Below, in pieces: positions 9,835 through 19,441 of a stretch of 62,835 bases of DNA (positions within the stretch are counted from its first letter, which is position 1; each line of letters begins with the position of its first letter). The notes beneath the pieces are model-generated. The model saw only the letters and a program-made list of their open reading frames with translations. It searched no databases and had not been told where the DNA came from. The translations under genes and the position numbers were made by a program. The DNA comes from Methanomassiliicoccaceae archaeon (GTDB taxonomy: Archaea; Thermoplasmatota; Thermoplasmata; Methanomassiliicoccales; Methanomethylophilaceae): NCBI GenBank assembly GCA_003557905.1, contig PWNH01000010.1, positions 1 to 62,835 of the forward strand, in the 5' to 3' direction.

Positions 9835-10770
9835 TCACTCTCTGTTCTCGAATATGTAATCGTGTCCGAGAATCTTCACAATGACCTCATAGGCTGCGAA
9901 CGGGGGAATCATCCCTATCTCGGTAACGATCGAATCAATGTACTCTGGAGGGGTGGCGTCGAAGACGGGGTTGCGGACCTTAACACTGTCCGGGACCTTG
10001 GCGTCACCGATTATCTCCTTCCTGTCCCTCTCCTCGATCTCTACCAGGTCGCCGAACAAGGATATGGGGGAGAACTTGTAGGTCTCACTGCATACCAGGA
10101 ACGGTACCCTGGCCTCGTTTGCTATCAGTGCTATCTGCGAGGTCCCGATCTTGTTTATAAGGACGCCGCTGGATGTTATCGTGTCCGCTCCAACGAGCAC
10201 AAGGTCCACCGAACGCATCACGCTCCTCACAGCACTGTCCACGATCATGGTGACAGGCACTCCCGCTTCGCTCAGCTCGTTGACGGTTATGATGCCCTGT
10301 CTCCACGGCCGGGACTCGGTGGCGATCACTTGGATATTCTTACCCTGTCGGTGTGCCTCCTTGATCACGCTCAGGGCGGCATGGCTGTTGCAATGCGTGA
10401 GAACCGTGTCCCCGTCCCTGATGCGTTTGGCACCGATGCGTCCGATGGTATCCATGGCCCTCTCGGAGCGCTGGATGAAAGCCGCTGAGTTGGCCATGAC
10501 CTTGGCCTTGATCTCTTCGGGAATAATCATGCCCTCTATACCATGCAATGCGGCCTGGACCCCGTTCCATAGTGATATGGCGGTGGGTCTGGAAGCGAGT
10601 ATGCGGACTTTGGCGGTCTCCAATTCCGAGAGCAGGGCCTCAAGGTCCCCCGTCGACTCCGACGCCACATCGCAGATAGCCTTCACACCGGCCCGGGCGA
10701 TGCGTCCCGCGCCACGGATCTCCATGGATTCTATCGACTTGGCGACATCTTCAAAGCTCATGTTCAACAT
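9835..10770 (-). CDS. Ribose-1,5-bisphosphate isomerase (eIF2B-like)
   Basis: eIF2B-family fold (GDTVLTHCNSHAALSVIKEAHRQGKNIQVIATESRPWRQG; LVGADTITSSGVLINKIGT); directly upstream of rbcL. Confidence 0.9.
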   Translation of the reverse strand: MLNMSFEDVAKSIESMEIRGAGRIARAGVKAICDVASESTGDLEALLSELETAKVRILASRPTAISLWNGVQAALHGIEGMIIPEEIKAKVMANSAAFIQRSERAMDTIGRIGAKRIRDGDTVLTHCNSHAALSVIKEAHRQGKNIQVIATESRPWRQGIITVNELSEAGVPVTMIVDSAVRSVMRSVDLVLVGADTITSSGVLINKIGTSQIALIANEARVPFLVCSETYKFSPISLFGDLVEIEERDRKEIIGDAKVPDSVKVRNPVFDATPPEYIDSIVTEIGMIPPFAAYEVIVKILGHDYIFENRE

Positions 10771-10881
10771 GATTCAATTGGGCTCCACCATACTAAATGC
10801 TTTTCAGAACCCTCCTTGGACCCTCATGGCCAAGCTGGAAGGTTTTAAATAGACAATAATTTGTTTTTCAGGGAGATCGCC

Positions 10882-11118
10882 ATGATAGCCACTCCTAACG
10901 TTCCAGCATCAGAGCTCGGTTGGATGACCGAGGTCGCAGACGGCGTGGCGGGCGGAACCATCGCCCTGATACTCATAGTGACACTGATATTCCTGGAGCT
11001 CTACCGGGCCTATGGTGAGACGGACATACGGATGGTGAAGGACCTCTACTACGTGGTCATACCTTTCTTATGGGTGTTCTCCTTGGGGATAATCTACGCT
11101 GTGGTGGATGCCCTCTGA
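10882..11118 (+). CDS. Small two-TM membrane protein, unknown function
   Basis: Two hydrophobic segments (GTIALILIVTLIFLELY; VVIPFLWVFSLGIIYAVV); ATG at 10882. Confidence 0.6.
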   Translation: MIATPNVPASELGWMTEVADGVAGGTIALILIVTLIFLELYRAYGETDIRMVKDLYYVVIPFLWVFSLGIIYAVVDAL

Positions 11119-11179
11119 GTATCGAATGACGGGAAACCGATTTAAAATCAGGAGACCATATTCTAATCCGGAGTCCTCG

Positions 11180-11458
11180 ATGCCACCTGATAACGTTGTA
11201 TTCATAGGAAAGAAGCCTACCATGAACTACGTGCTGGCTGTTGTGACGCAGTTCAACAGCGGTAACCGAACAGTGAACATAAAGGCCCGGGGGAAGGCCA
11301 TCGTCCGCGCGGTGGATGTGGCTCTTATCACGCAGAGGAGGTTCATTGAGGATGCGGTCATTGAGGACATCAAGGTATGGACCGAGGAGGTGGCCATCGG
11401 GGATGACGAGCGTACGAACGTATCCTCGATGGAGATTGTGATGACCATCCCCGAATGA
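11180..11458 (+). CDS. albA: Alba family DNA/RNA-binding protein
   Basis: MPPDNVVFIGKKPTMNYVLAVVTQFNSGNRTVNIKARGKAIVRAVDVA matches the Alba signature. Confidence 0.93.
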   Translation: MPPDNVVFIGKKPTMNYVLAVVTQFNSGNRTVNIKARGKAIVRAVDVALITQRRFIEDAVIEDIKVWTEEVAIGDDERTNVSSMEIVMTIPE

Positions 11459-11462
11459 TCCC

Positions 11463-11945
11463 TCAGGACAGTCCGAGCATTCTTCTGCATACCATCCTTG
11501 CTGTTGCCAGACCTGCGCCGAGATACAAAGCGCCGACGATCGCCTCAAAGGCTCCGGACAACATCCTGTCACTCAGTGCATCGTGGCCCTCTCCTGTTAG
11601 TACCAGGGCTTCAAGGTCCAACGGACTTTCCCTCAGTCGGCTGGCGAGCGAGGCATTCGAAATCAGAGACTGCATGGCGAGTGTCATATCGCCCTCTCGC
11701 ATGTCACTGCTGAGGAATAGACTCTCTCTGACGATAAGCTCCAAAACGGCATCGCCAAGGAACTCCAGCCTCTCATTGTCACGCAAGCCCCTGCTCGGAT
11801 CCCGGTCCCGTAGCTCGTTGACGTAGCTGTCATGCATCAGGGCCATGTCGCAGAGGTCGACAAGCGGTTCGCTCGGCCCTTTGATGAGGAACGGCCATTC
11901 CGAAAGCGCTCTTCTGATACGGTCCCGCCTCTGAGCCGGGGGCAT
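11463..11945 (-). CDS. Stand-alone RNase III catalytic domain protein (no dsRBD)
   Basis: RNase III signature NERLEFLGDAVLELIV plus C-terminal SGAFEAIVGALYLGAG; only 160 aa. Confidence 0.85.
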   Translation of the reverse strand: MPPAQRRDRIRRALSEWPFLIKGPSEPLVDLCDMALMHDSYVNELRDRDPSRGLRDNERLEFLGDAVLELIVRESLFLSSDMREGDMTLAMQSLISNASLASRLRESPLDLEALVLTGEGHDALSDRMLSGAFEAIVGALYLGAGLATARMVCRRMLGLS

Positions 11946-12021
11946 GTGCCCGGATTGGATGGAATGCTAATTATTGATTGCTATAGCAAAGTATTAGGTA
12001 GACGAGAAATATTTGACGGCG

Positions 12022-13530
12022 ATGGCCCGAGGAGTTAAGATAAGGGGTGCGAAACACACATCCAAACGGCAGGAGAAGGAACTCGTGCAGAGGGCCGTTG
12101 ACCTCGCCAAGGACCCTGAACTGCTGAGACCCCGTTGTATAGGTTCCTGCCGCCGCTGCCATTTTGACAAGTCTTTCAAGAAGATCAAGGCCATGGCACC
12201 CTATATCGACAACTCCGAGAAACTGGCCAAGGCGGCATCGCGTGGATCGGATGCCTTGGTGAAGGCCTATGCCGGAACAGTCTCCTTGGCCGCCGCCGGT
12301 AAGATACCCTATCTAGCCACCGCTAAGATGCCCTCAGGTGATATTTCCTTCGCCGTCAGGGGCAAGGTCAAACACGACAAGCTAATCGGCGTTCAGTATT
12401 ACGACGACCCCGACATGAACCTCCTCGCCTATACCGATGTAAGTAAAAAGAGGAAGTTGAGGATGTACTCGATGGAGGACGGGATTCTGTGCTGTGACCG
12501 CCCCGGATTCCCGGACGAGTACGTGGAGGAGCGCCTTGCATCCAGCCCTTACACGCTCGATGAGGGCGGCTCCTGCCCGCATGAAACTTCAAGGGGCCAT
12601 CTGGTGTTGTCATTCAACGAGGATCAGAGGAGGATCAAGATATGCCGTTCCTGTGCTGGCGACAGGAACCTGATGCATCATATGATAAGCCGAATGACCT
12701 CCCCCGACCCGTTGAAGGACATAGATGTGCATGTGGTGCACAGCTTCCACGACATGGACTCGCCGTCGTTGGCGGACTTCCGTGTTGATGATGACCATCG
12801 CGAGGCCTACAGCAGCGGAAAGCTGAGCGACCGCAAGCTGATCGACGAGGTCATCAAGAGACGGTCGGGCGAGATGAAGTCCTCCGGTTCAGCGGTCCTC
12901 ATGATAGGGGACCGCAACTACGGTCGGGACATGGACGCGTTCCTCCACGACCTGCGCGGTTCCGATGAGGAGAAGGACATACTCCGCCGTTTCCTGGAAA
13001 CGGAGTTCGTGGCGGTCCTGGTCAAGGGGGACCGTGCCAGCGAAGCCATAAACCAACTATGGCCCGATCATCATGACGCCCTGATACTGGCAGCATCATC
13101 CCCTGAGGTATTGGAAGAGATGGGCGATGTCTCTGTGAAGAATCCCAACAAAGCGGTATCGGAAGCGATGATGCGTCAGCAGGCGAAGGGGATATTGGCG
13201 GACATACCGGTCTTCAGCGACCTGGGCGAGGTGGGGGGATATGCTGACCATCTTGCCAGAGCCTACAAGGTCGGCGGAGCCGCAGCGGTCAAACGCAGCG
13301 TGGAGTCCGAGACCCGCAGCTACCGCAACCGTGCCGTCGGATTGGCGTTCCTCCGCGCCGTGGGGGAGACATCCAACACCTGGCAGTACAACAAGGAGGA
13401 GTTGGAGTTCTCCATCTATCTGGAGCAGTTCGCCAAGGCGATGATGGAGGACAAGGGCGATGCCTACCGCGACTCCTTGGCCAATATGATAGTGGCGTCT
13501 GGATCGGGAGAGCAGCCGCCTCAGCCATAG
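12022..13530 (+). CDS. Uncharacterised 502-aa archaeal protein with two Cys-rich motifs
   Basis: Long ORF with typical codon usage; CIGSCRRC near N-terminus and SCPHETSRGH...KICRSC mid-protein. Confidence 0.75.
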   Translation: MARGVKIRGAKHTSKRQEKELVQRAVDLAKDPELLRPRCIGSCRRCHFDKSFKKIKAMAPYIDNSEKLAKAASRGSDALVKAYAGTVSLAAAGKIPYLATAKMPSGDISFAVRGKVKHDKLIGVQYYDDPDMNLLAYTDVSKKRKLRMYSMEDGILCCDRPGFPDEYVEERLASSPYTLDEGGSCPHETSRGHLVLSFNEDQRRIKICRSCAGDRNLMHHMISRMTSPDPLKDIDVHVVHSFHDMDSPSLADFRVDDDHREAYSSGKLSDRKLIDEVIKRRSGEMKSSGSAVLMIGDRNYGRDMDAFLHDLRGSDEEKDILRRFLETEFVAVLVKGDRASEAINQLWPDHHDALILAASSPEVLEEMGDVSVKNPNKAVSEAMMRQQAKGILADIPVFSDLGEVGGYADHLARAYKVGGAAAVKRSVESETRSYRNRAVGLAFLRAVGETSNTWQYNKEELEFSIYLEQFAKAMMEDKGDAYRDSLANMIVASGSGEQPPQP

Positions 13531-14537
13531 ACCCTTATGTCCGCGACATAGTGCGACACGGAAGGTGCGAAGGACTTCACTTCCCGGATATCTTCGATTA
13601 CGTACTCCCTTCCCGCACTGGCAAGGGCGACATCCCTCTCCAACGCCTGGGGCATCTCCCAGACCGGATAGGTGTCGTGGAAGTGTATCATCCCGCCGGG
13701 AATGACCAGGTCGAACCCCTTCCACAGGAAATCCCTCGTGCCACGCACATACCCCATCAATACCCTGTCGGCAACACCGGCGAGGGGCAGGTCGCGGTTG
13801 TCACCCAATACCGGCCGCACCTTGCCCTCCACCCCATTGAGGGAGATGTTCTCCTTCAGATAACGGAATGACTGCGGATTCTTCTCACAGGCATAGACCA
13901 CCTCCGCACCGGAATGCTTGGCCAACGGGATGGTGAAATACCCTATGCCGGCGAACATATCTACAACGGTCTCACCCTCACAATCGAGGGAACCCATACG
14001 GGCCCTCTCATCGACGTTGCCGGAGGCGAACATCAGCTCTCTCACGTCCAGCTTGTATAATATGCCGTTCTCGAGACGTACGGATTCCGATGAATCGCCG
14101 TGTATGAGGTCAACCTTGGGCCTCCTAAGCTCCCCGTGTATCCCGCCGCGGTCGACACACACCGAGGAAACATCCAGGGCATCAGCGTAGGCGGCACCGA
14201 TTTCCTTCTCGTAAGGGCTCAAACGTTGATCCAGGCGGATTATGGCCACGTTTCCTACGAACTCCCATCTCTGCGGCAGTAATGATTTCAGCTCCGCAGG
14301 CAGAGGGAGGGAGCGGTCGATGATCTGTTGCGGACTCTGATCCTTGCGGCCGTGGACCTCACCCTCGATGACATCCAGATCCAACGAGAGGGCGTAGGCC
14401 TCCCCTTCGGTGTTTATGGGCACCAGCGTCCCGCCATCGGTCTTGCTGATCTTTGCCGACCTCACGACCATGTCCCGTCCAAGGAGGTCTGGGATCAGCT
14501 CGGAGGCGCGATCATGAGGTACTACAGCCAAGCGCAT
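13521..14537 (-). CDS. Trm5/TYW2-family class I SAM methyltransferase-like enzyme (probable Taw2)
   Basis: VVDMFAGIGYFTIPLAKHSGAEVVYACEKNP SAM motif; VLMGYVRGT (TYW2-like) instead of the Trm5 NLP-type motif. Confidence 0.75.
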   Translation of the reverse strand: MRLAVVPHDRASELIPDLLGRDMVVRSAKISKTDGGTLVPINTEGEAYALSLDLDVIEGEVHGRKDQSPQQIIDRSLPLPAELKSLLPQRWEFVGNVAIIRLDQRLSPYEKEIGAAYADALDVSSVCVDRGGIHGELRRPKVDLIHGDSSESVRLENGILYKLDVRELMFASGNVDERARMGSLDCEGETVVDMFAGIGYFTIPLAKHSGAEVVYACEKNPQSFRYLKENISLNGVEGKVRPVLGDNRDLPLAGVADRVLMGYVRGTRDFLWKGFDLVIPGGMIHFHDTYPVWEMPQALERDVALASAGREYVIEDIREVKSFAPSVSHYVADIRVYG

Positions 14538-14540
14538 GCC

Positions 14541-15704
14541 CTACCTCGAGAGCATGGCGGCGATGAGCCGGGGTGAGAAACGAAGCAGTCCCGGCGATTT
14601 CCGCAACAGACGCGGGGCCATTTCCGCAGGGTGGTCTATGTCTCCGCAGTTGAGGATCTCATGGACGTCTGGACGGTCCACGAGGGCGGCGGCCTTGTCG
14701 AAGTCATGGTCGGACATGCCGGTGAACACCCGACGCAGACGATAGGTGCGGGCGAGCTCCCTGCCCACCTCCTTCTTCCAAGACTTCTCATATCTTCTGA
14801 GGAATGCCGCGTCCGTACGGTCCTGGCTCAAGGCATCCTCAGCCGTCTCGGCGAGACAGCGTGCCGATAGGAGACCGGGATGAAGCCCTCCTCCCGATGC
14901 CGGTTTGACCTGACCGGCGGCATCACCGACCAGCATGACACCGTCGGCAAAGGTGGGCCCTCTGCCGCCCAGCGGTATCTTGCCGCAGTGCTTATCTATC
15001 GGTTCCTCGTCCTGCAGACCAAGTTTTTTGAGGTAAGCCCTCAGATAATGCGAGGGCGGGCCATTGTCCCATGAGACGCATAGGCCCACACGGGTGAACT
15101 CCCCGCAAGGCAGTCTCCAGGCGAAGAAACCAGGGGCCACCTCGTTACCCACGTGTATGTCGACCATGTCGGAATCATCCTCTATGGGGAGGTCGACCTG
15201 CAGGCCACGTACCCACTCGCGCGGTTCGCCGGCCCCTATCTCGCGGCCTACGCGGGAGTTCTGTCCGTCCGCCCCGACAAGCAGACGGCATTCCATCTCT
15301 CCGACTTGCTTTTCCTGACAGTAATGCAGTCGATGACTGCCGTTCCAAATGCGTTTGAGGTAACGGCGGTTGTAGAAGTACTCCGCCCCGGCGTCGATGG
15401 CCTTCTCAGCCATCTGCTGGTCGAGCAGGGCACGGTCGATGACCACTCCCTTCGGTTCCGAGGACCGGACGGATATGTCCCTGCCGCCGGGAAAGTGCAG
15501 CCTTGCACCGTGGAGGACGTTCTTGGGAACCTGATCCACTCCGCACAGCCGCAGGACCCGCGGCGAGATCAAACCCGTGCACTGCACGGGTAGACCGCTA
15601 ACCTCATGCTCCTCGAGGACGGCCACCTCCCAGTCGGGAGAGAGCAACTCAGCGACCCGGCTCCCGGCCGGACCGCCGCCTGCGACCACGACGTCGTACC
15701 GCAT
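14541..15704 (-). CDS. Geranylgeranyl reductase family FAD-dependent oxidoreductase
   Basis: N-terminal VVVAGGGPAGSRVAELLS FAD motif and VMLVGDAAGQVKPASGGGLHPGLLSA. Confidence 0.85.
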   Translation of the reverse strand: MRYDVVVAGGGPAGSRVAELLSPDWEVAVLEEHEVSGLPVQCTGLISPRVLRLCGVDQVPKNVLHGARLHFPGGRDISVRSSEPKGVVIDRALLDQQMAEKAIDAGAEYFYNRRYLKRIWNGSHRLHYCQEKQVGEMECRLLVGADGQNSRVGREIGAGEPREWVRGLQVDLPIEDDSDMVDIHVGNEVAPGFFAWRLPCGEFTRVGLCVSWDNGPPSHYLRAYLKKLGLQDEEPIDKHCGKIPLGGRGPTFADGVMLVGDAAGQVKPASGGGLHPGLLSARCLAETAEDALSQDRTDAAFLRRYEKSWKKEVGRELARTYRLRRVFTGMSDHDFDKAAALVDRPDVHEILNCGDIDHPAEMAPRLLRKSPGLLRFSPRLIAAMLSR

Positions 15705-15709
15705 CTATC

Positions 15710-16357
15710 TCAGAGGTTCTTCGTTTTCTCCCAGTCTGCGAGGAAGGCCTCGATGCCCTCGTCAGTCTTGGGATGGGCGGCCATCTTCTTGAGGATATCG
15801 TAGGGTATGGTGGCTATGTGCACACCTATGGTCGCGGCCTGGCTGACATGCAGGGGATGCCTGATGCTGGCGGCGATGACCTCGGTGTCGAAATCGTAGT
15901 TGTCGAGTATGTCCATTATCTCCGCCACCACGTCCATGCCAACATGGCCGATGTCATCCAGACGTCCGATGAACGGGGATATGTAGCGGGCTCCGGCCTT
16001 GGCGGCCAGAAGTGCCTGCTGGGCGGAGAAGATCAGGGTCATGTTGACGTCTATCCCCTCGTTGTAGAGGGCCTTGGTGGCCTTCAGACCTTCGATGCAC
16101 ATCGGTAGTTTGATGTTTATGTTGCGGTGGATCTCGGAGAGCTCCATGCCCTCGTTGAACATCCCCTCAGCATCAAGGCTGATGACCTCGGCGGATATCG
16201 GACCGTCGACTATCTCCGCGATCTCCGCGACGACGGTCTTGAGGTCCTTGCCCTCTTTGGCTATCAGGCTGGGGTTGGTGGTCACACCATCCAATATCCC
16301 CCAGCTGTGTATCTCCTTGATCTTGTCGATGTTAGCGGTGTCTATGAAAATCTTCAT
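15710..16357 (-). CDS. tal: Transaldolase (TalC/FSA family)
   Basis: [36 protein letters not shown] signature. Confidence 0.95.
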   Translation of the reverse strand: MKIFIDTANIDKIKEIHSWGILDGVTTNPSLIAKEGKDLKTVVAEIAEIVDGPISAEVISLDAEGMFNEGMELSEIHRNINIKLPMCIEGLKATKALYNEGIDVNMTLIFSAQQALLAAKAGARYISPFIGRLDDIGHVGMDVVAEIMDILDNYDFDTEVIAASIRHPLHVSQAATIGVHIATIPYDILKKMAAHPKTDEGIEAFLADWEKTKNL

Positions 16358-16358
16358 C

Positions 16359-17324
16359 TTATTTCCTCCATAGGAATCCTTTCTTCTTGCGCTTCCGGTC
16401 TATGGCCTTACGGGCGGCGAAGACTATGTCCTCCTTGGTCAGACCGTACTTGATCATCAGCTCGTCCGGGTCCCCGGACTCTCCGAAGCTGTCACGGACC
16501 CCGACACGTACCAGTGGTTGGTTTCCGTTCTCACTGAGACACTCGGCCACGGCTGATCCAAGACCGCCGATTATGCTGTGCTCCTCGGCGGTCACCACGC
16601 AACGGGTCCTTTCGGCCGACTCCAACAGGGTGTCGGCATCCAAGGGTTTCACCGTGGACATGTTGATGACCTCGGCGGAAACGCCATCATCCTTTAGGAT
16701 TTCCGCCGCCTCCAGGCACACGGAGACCATCTGTCCGCTCCCCACAAGCGTCACATCCTTGCCCTTCTTGAGCACGGTAGCTTTGCCTATGGTGAACTCA
16801 TCATCCTCCCCGGTTATCATCGGGAAGTCGGCTCGGCCCATGCGCATGTAGCATGGTCCGGAATGCTCCGCCATTGCCATGGTGGCCTTGTAGGCCTCGT
16901 TGGCATCGGCAGGGCAAATGACAGTCATGTTCGGAAGAGAACGCATCAGGGACACATCCTCCAAGGCCTGGTGGGAAGCACCGTCCCCGCCCACACTGAT
17001 CCCGCAGTGTGTGGCCACTATCTTAACGTCCAAATCCGGATAGGCGATCGATTGTCTGATCTGATCCCAACATCTGCCGGTTGCAAAGACGGCGAAGGTC
17101 GATGCGAAGACCTTCTTACCGGAGACAGCGAGTCCGGCCGCGGTGCCCATCATGTTCTGCTCAGCGATACCACACTGGAAGAAACGCTCCGGATGCACTT
17201 TGGCGAAATCGCTGGTCTTGGTGGAGCCTCCGAGGTCGGCATCAAGGACCACTATGTCCTTGTTCCTGTCTCCCAGTTCCGCCAAGGCCTTTCCGAAGTA
17301 GGCCCTTTGTGCCACGTTCTTCAT
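16359..17324 (-). CDS. Transketolase, C-terminal subunit
   Basis: Pyrimidine and C-terminal transketolase domains ([33 protein letters not shown]). Confidence 0.93.
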   Translation of the reverse strand: MKNVAQRAYFGKALAELGDRNKDIVVLDADLGGSTKTSDFAKVHPERFFQCGIAEQNMMGTAAGLAVSGKKVFASTFAVFATGRCWDQIRQSIAYPDLDVKIVATHCGISVGGDGASHQALEDVSLMRSLPNMTVICPADANEAYKATMAMAEHSGPCYMRMGRADFPMITGEDDEFTIGKATVLKKGKDVTLVGSGQMVSVCLEAAEILKDDGVSAEVINMSTVKPLDADTLLESAERTRCVVTAEEHSIIGGLGSAVAECLSENGNQPLVRVGVRDSFGESGDPDELMIKYGLTKEDIVFAARKAIDRKRKKKGFLWRK

Positions 17325-18163
17325 AGACACTCCTCCAGTTCGCACATCGCCTTCTCCTTCTGTTCCGGGTTGCAGCACTTGCCATGGAAGTCGGGGTTGT
17401 TCTCCATGAATGAAACCCCGCGACCCTTGACGGTGTTGGCGATGACCACGGTGGGACGTCCGCGGCAGCGCTTGGCATCCTCACAGGCTTTGATTATCGC
17501 AGCGAAGTCGTGTCCGTCTATCTCGATGACGTTCCATCCGAACGCCGACCATTTGTCCGCCAAAGGCTCCAGGGACAGGACGTCCTCGGTATCGCCCATC
17601 GTCTGCAGTCTGTTGCGGTCCACGAAAACGACTAGGTTGTCCAGGTCATAGTGCGCGGCGAGCATGGCCGCCTCCCAGTTCTGCCCGCTCTGCAACTCAC
17701 CGTCCCCGCAGAGACAGTATATACGATTGTCAGCGGAATCGAGTTTGGCCGCCAAGGCCATGCCGTTCGCGATGCTGATGCCCTGGCCCAGTGAACCGGT
17801 GGACATCTCTATGCCTGGCAGCTTCCCGTAGGACGGGTGTCCCTGAAGACGGCTCCCCAGTTCACGAAGGGTGTCCAACTCCTTCACCGGGAAGTAACCG
17901 GATTCCGCCAGTACCGCATACAGGGCGGGGGCGACATGTCCTTTGGAGAGCACGAACCTATCCCTCTGTTTCCACTGGGGTGCTTTGGGGTCGTGCTTCA
18001 TCACCTTGAAGTAGAGGGTACAGAGGATATCCGTGGCGGAAAGAGACCCCCCCGGATGGCCAGAGCCGGCCGCGCAGGTCATATCGATAACATGGCGCCT
18101 GATGATGCGCGCCCTCTCCTTCAGAAAATCAAACTCCACTTCTTCATTGGGCAATTGGAACAC
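17321..18163 (-). CDS. Transketolase, N-terminal (TPP-binding) subunit
   Basis: TPP domain (SGHPGGSLSATDILCTLYF; LCGDGELQSGQNWEAAMLAAHYDLDNLVVFVDRN). Confidence 0.95.
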   Translation of the reverse strand: MFQLPNEEVEFDFLKERARIIRRHVIDMTCAAGSGHPGGSLSATDILCTLYFKVMKHDPKAPQWKQRDRFVLSKGHVAPALYAVLAESGYFPVKELDTLRELGSRLQGHPSYGKLPGIEMSTGSLGQGISIANGMALAAKLDSADNRIYCLCGDGELQSGQNWEAAMLAAHYDLDNLVVFVDRNRLQTMGDTEDVLSLEPLADKWSAFGWNVIEIDGHDFAAIIKACEDAKRCRGRPTVVIANTVKGRGVSFMENNPDFHGKCCNPEQKEKAMCELEECL

Positions 18164-18281
18164 TCCTGTTTTGAATCGGATTATAATTTGAAAGCTGACG
18201 ATGTAAAAAACATTTCCCTCTCGACTCCGTTAGAATAATGAGGAGGTAAAGGGGTTCCAAACAACGGGGTTTCATGTGGCC

Positions 18282-19019
18282 TCAGTCGCTCTCGATACGC
18301 GGAGCAAGCAGGTAGCCAACCTGGCCGTTACCATCGGCGAAGTTGAACATTATCTTCACCGGGTAGTTGTTGCCGAGGTTGATGCGTACAGTCGTATCAG
18401 AAGGTATGGCCTTCACAAGATTGGAGAAATAGTCCAAGGGGAAAAGGCTGCGTGCCTTGCCCTCCGTCTTAATCTCAACGAGCTGACTCCTCTCCAGTTT
18501 GAGGTTCACCGAGTCGGTGTCTCCCTCTGAGTATAGCTCGAAGGTATCGCCGTCGGCGGTAAGGGCGATGTGGTCGGAGACGCTCTCGGCGGCCTTAATG
18601 CCCTTCTGGATCTCACCAACGGCCAATTCCACATAGGCGGGGAGGTTGAGTTCCGGTACGCGGGGGTCGGCCATGCTCGAAGTGTCGACTAGGTTCATGC
18701 GGCGTACGATGTTGCCCACCTTGAGCACGAGACGGCTCTTCTCCTCGTCCTGGGTCATCTCGATCATGTCACCGGATGAGGCCAGCTTGAGCACGTCCTT
18801 GATCTTGTCGAGGTCGACGCCTATCTTGGTCTCGTCGGCGATGTACTCCTCAAAAGCCTCCTTCTTGATGCTGAGGTCGATCATGGCCACGTGGGCAGGG
18901 TCGACCGCTTTGAGGTTCATTCCGTCCGGCTGTATGTTGAATTTGGCCTCGTCCACCAGTGTGGATATGATGTTGACGATGCCTTTCAGTGTGTCCGACC
19001 TAATCTTTGCCTGAAACAT
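18282..19019 (-). CDS. pcn: DNA polymerase sliding clamp PCNA
   Basis: PCNA fold motifs (LKAVDPAHVAMIDLSI; APRIESD C-terminus). Confidence 0.95.
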   Translation of the reverse strand: MFQAKIRSDTLKGIVNIISTLVDEAKFNIQPDGMNLKAVDPAHVAMIDLSIKKEAFEEYIADETKIGVDLDKIKDVLKLASSGDMIEMTQDEEKSRLVLKVGNIVRRMNLVDTSSMADPRVPELNLPAYVELAVGEIQKGIKAAESVSDHIALTADGDTFELYSEGDTDSVNLKLERSQLVEIKTEGKARSLFPLDYFSNLVKAIPSDTTVRINLGNNYPVKIMFNFADGNGQVGYLLAPRIESD

Positions 19020-19072
19020 GTTTCCCCTTCCTCCCTTGACACAGTCGTTTAAGATAATAAATGTTCACACTT

Positions 19073-19378
19073 TCAGTATTCGCGCCAGGTCGCACTGCAC
19101 TTGCAGCACCTGTATATCCTGGTCTCGGGTTCATCAGCGGCACGGGTCTGCCTCAGAGTGAAGAAGGCCTCGCTGTGTTTGCACTCCGGACACTCTATCC
19201 TCGTCTTGGGCAGGGTCGCCGGGGCGTTCTCATCATTGATGACCGCGGTCTCTTTGTCATGGCCACGGGTCACGAAGCTTTGCGAATTGGCTTCACTACT
19301 CTTCTCATAGGTGCAACGGCTGCATTTGAAATTGGGGCCGTCACGGAACATCAGGGAACCACAGTCGGGGCAGAACAT
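19073..19378 (-). CDS. Transcription factor S (TFS/RPB9-TFIIS-like)
   Basis: N-terminal MFCPDCGSLM...CSRC ribbon and C-terminal CPECKHSEAFFTLRQTRAADEPETRIYRCCKC ribbon with the DE dipeptide. Confidence 0.95.
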   Translation of the reverse strand: MFCPDCGSLMFRDGPNFKCSRCTYEKSSEANSQSFVTRGHDKETAVINDENAPATLPKTRIECPECKHSEAFFTLRQTRAADEPETRIYRCCKCSATWREY

Positions 19379-19441
19379 GTATTAATCCTCTATCTACCCC
19401 ATCGAATGGATGTATAAAAATTGTTAGATTGGTTTACCGCT

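Noticed and set aside
16359-18163. Split transketolase as a broken gene
   Set aside because: Two-subunit transketolase is common in archaea; both parts have proper starts and a 4-nt overlap.
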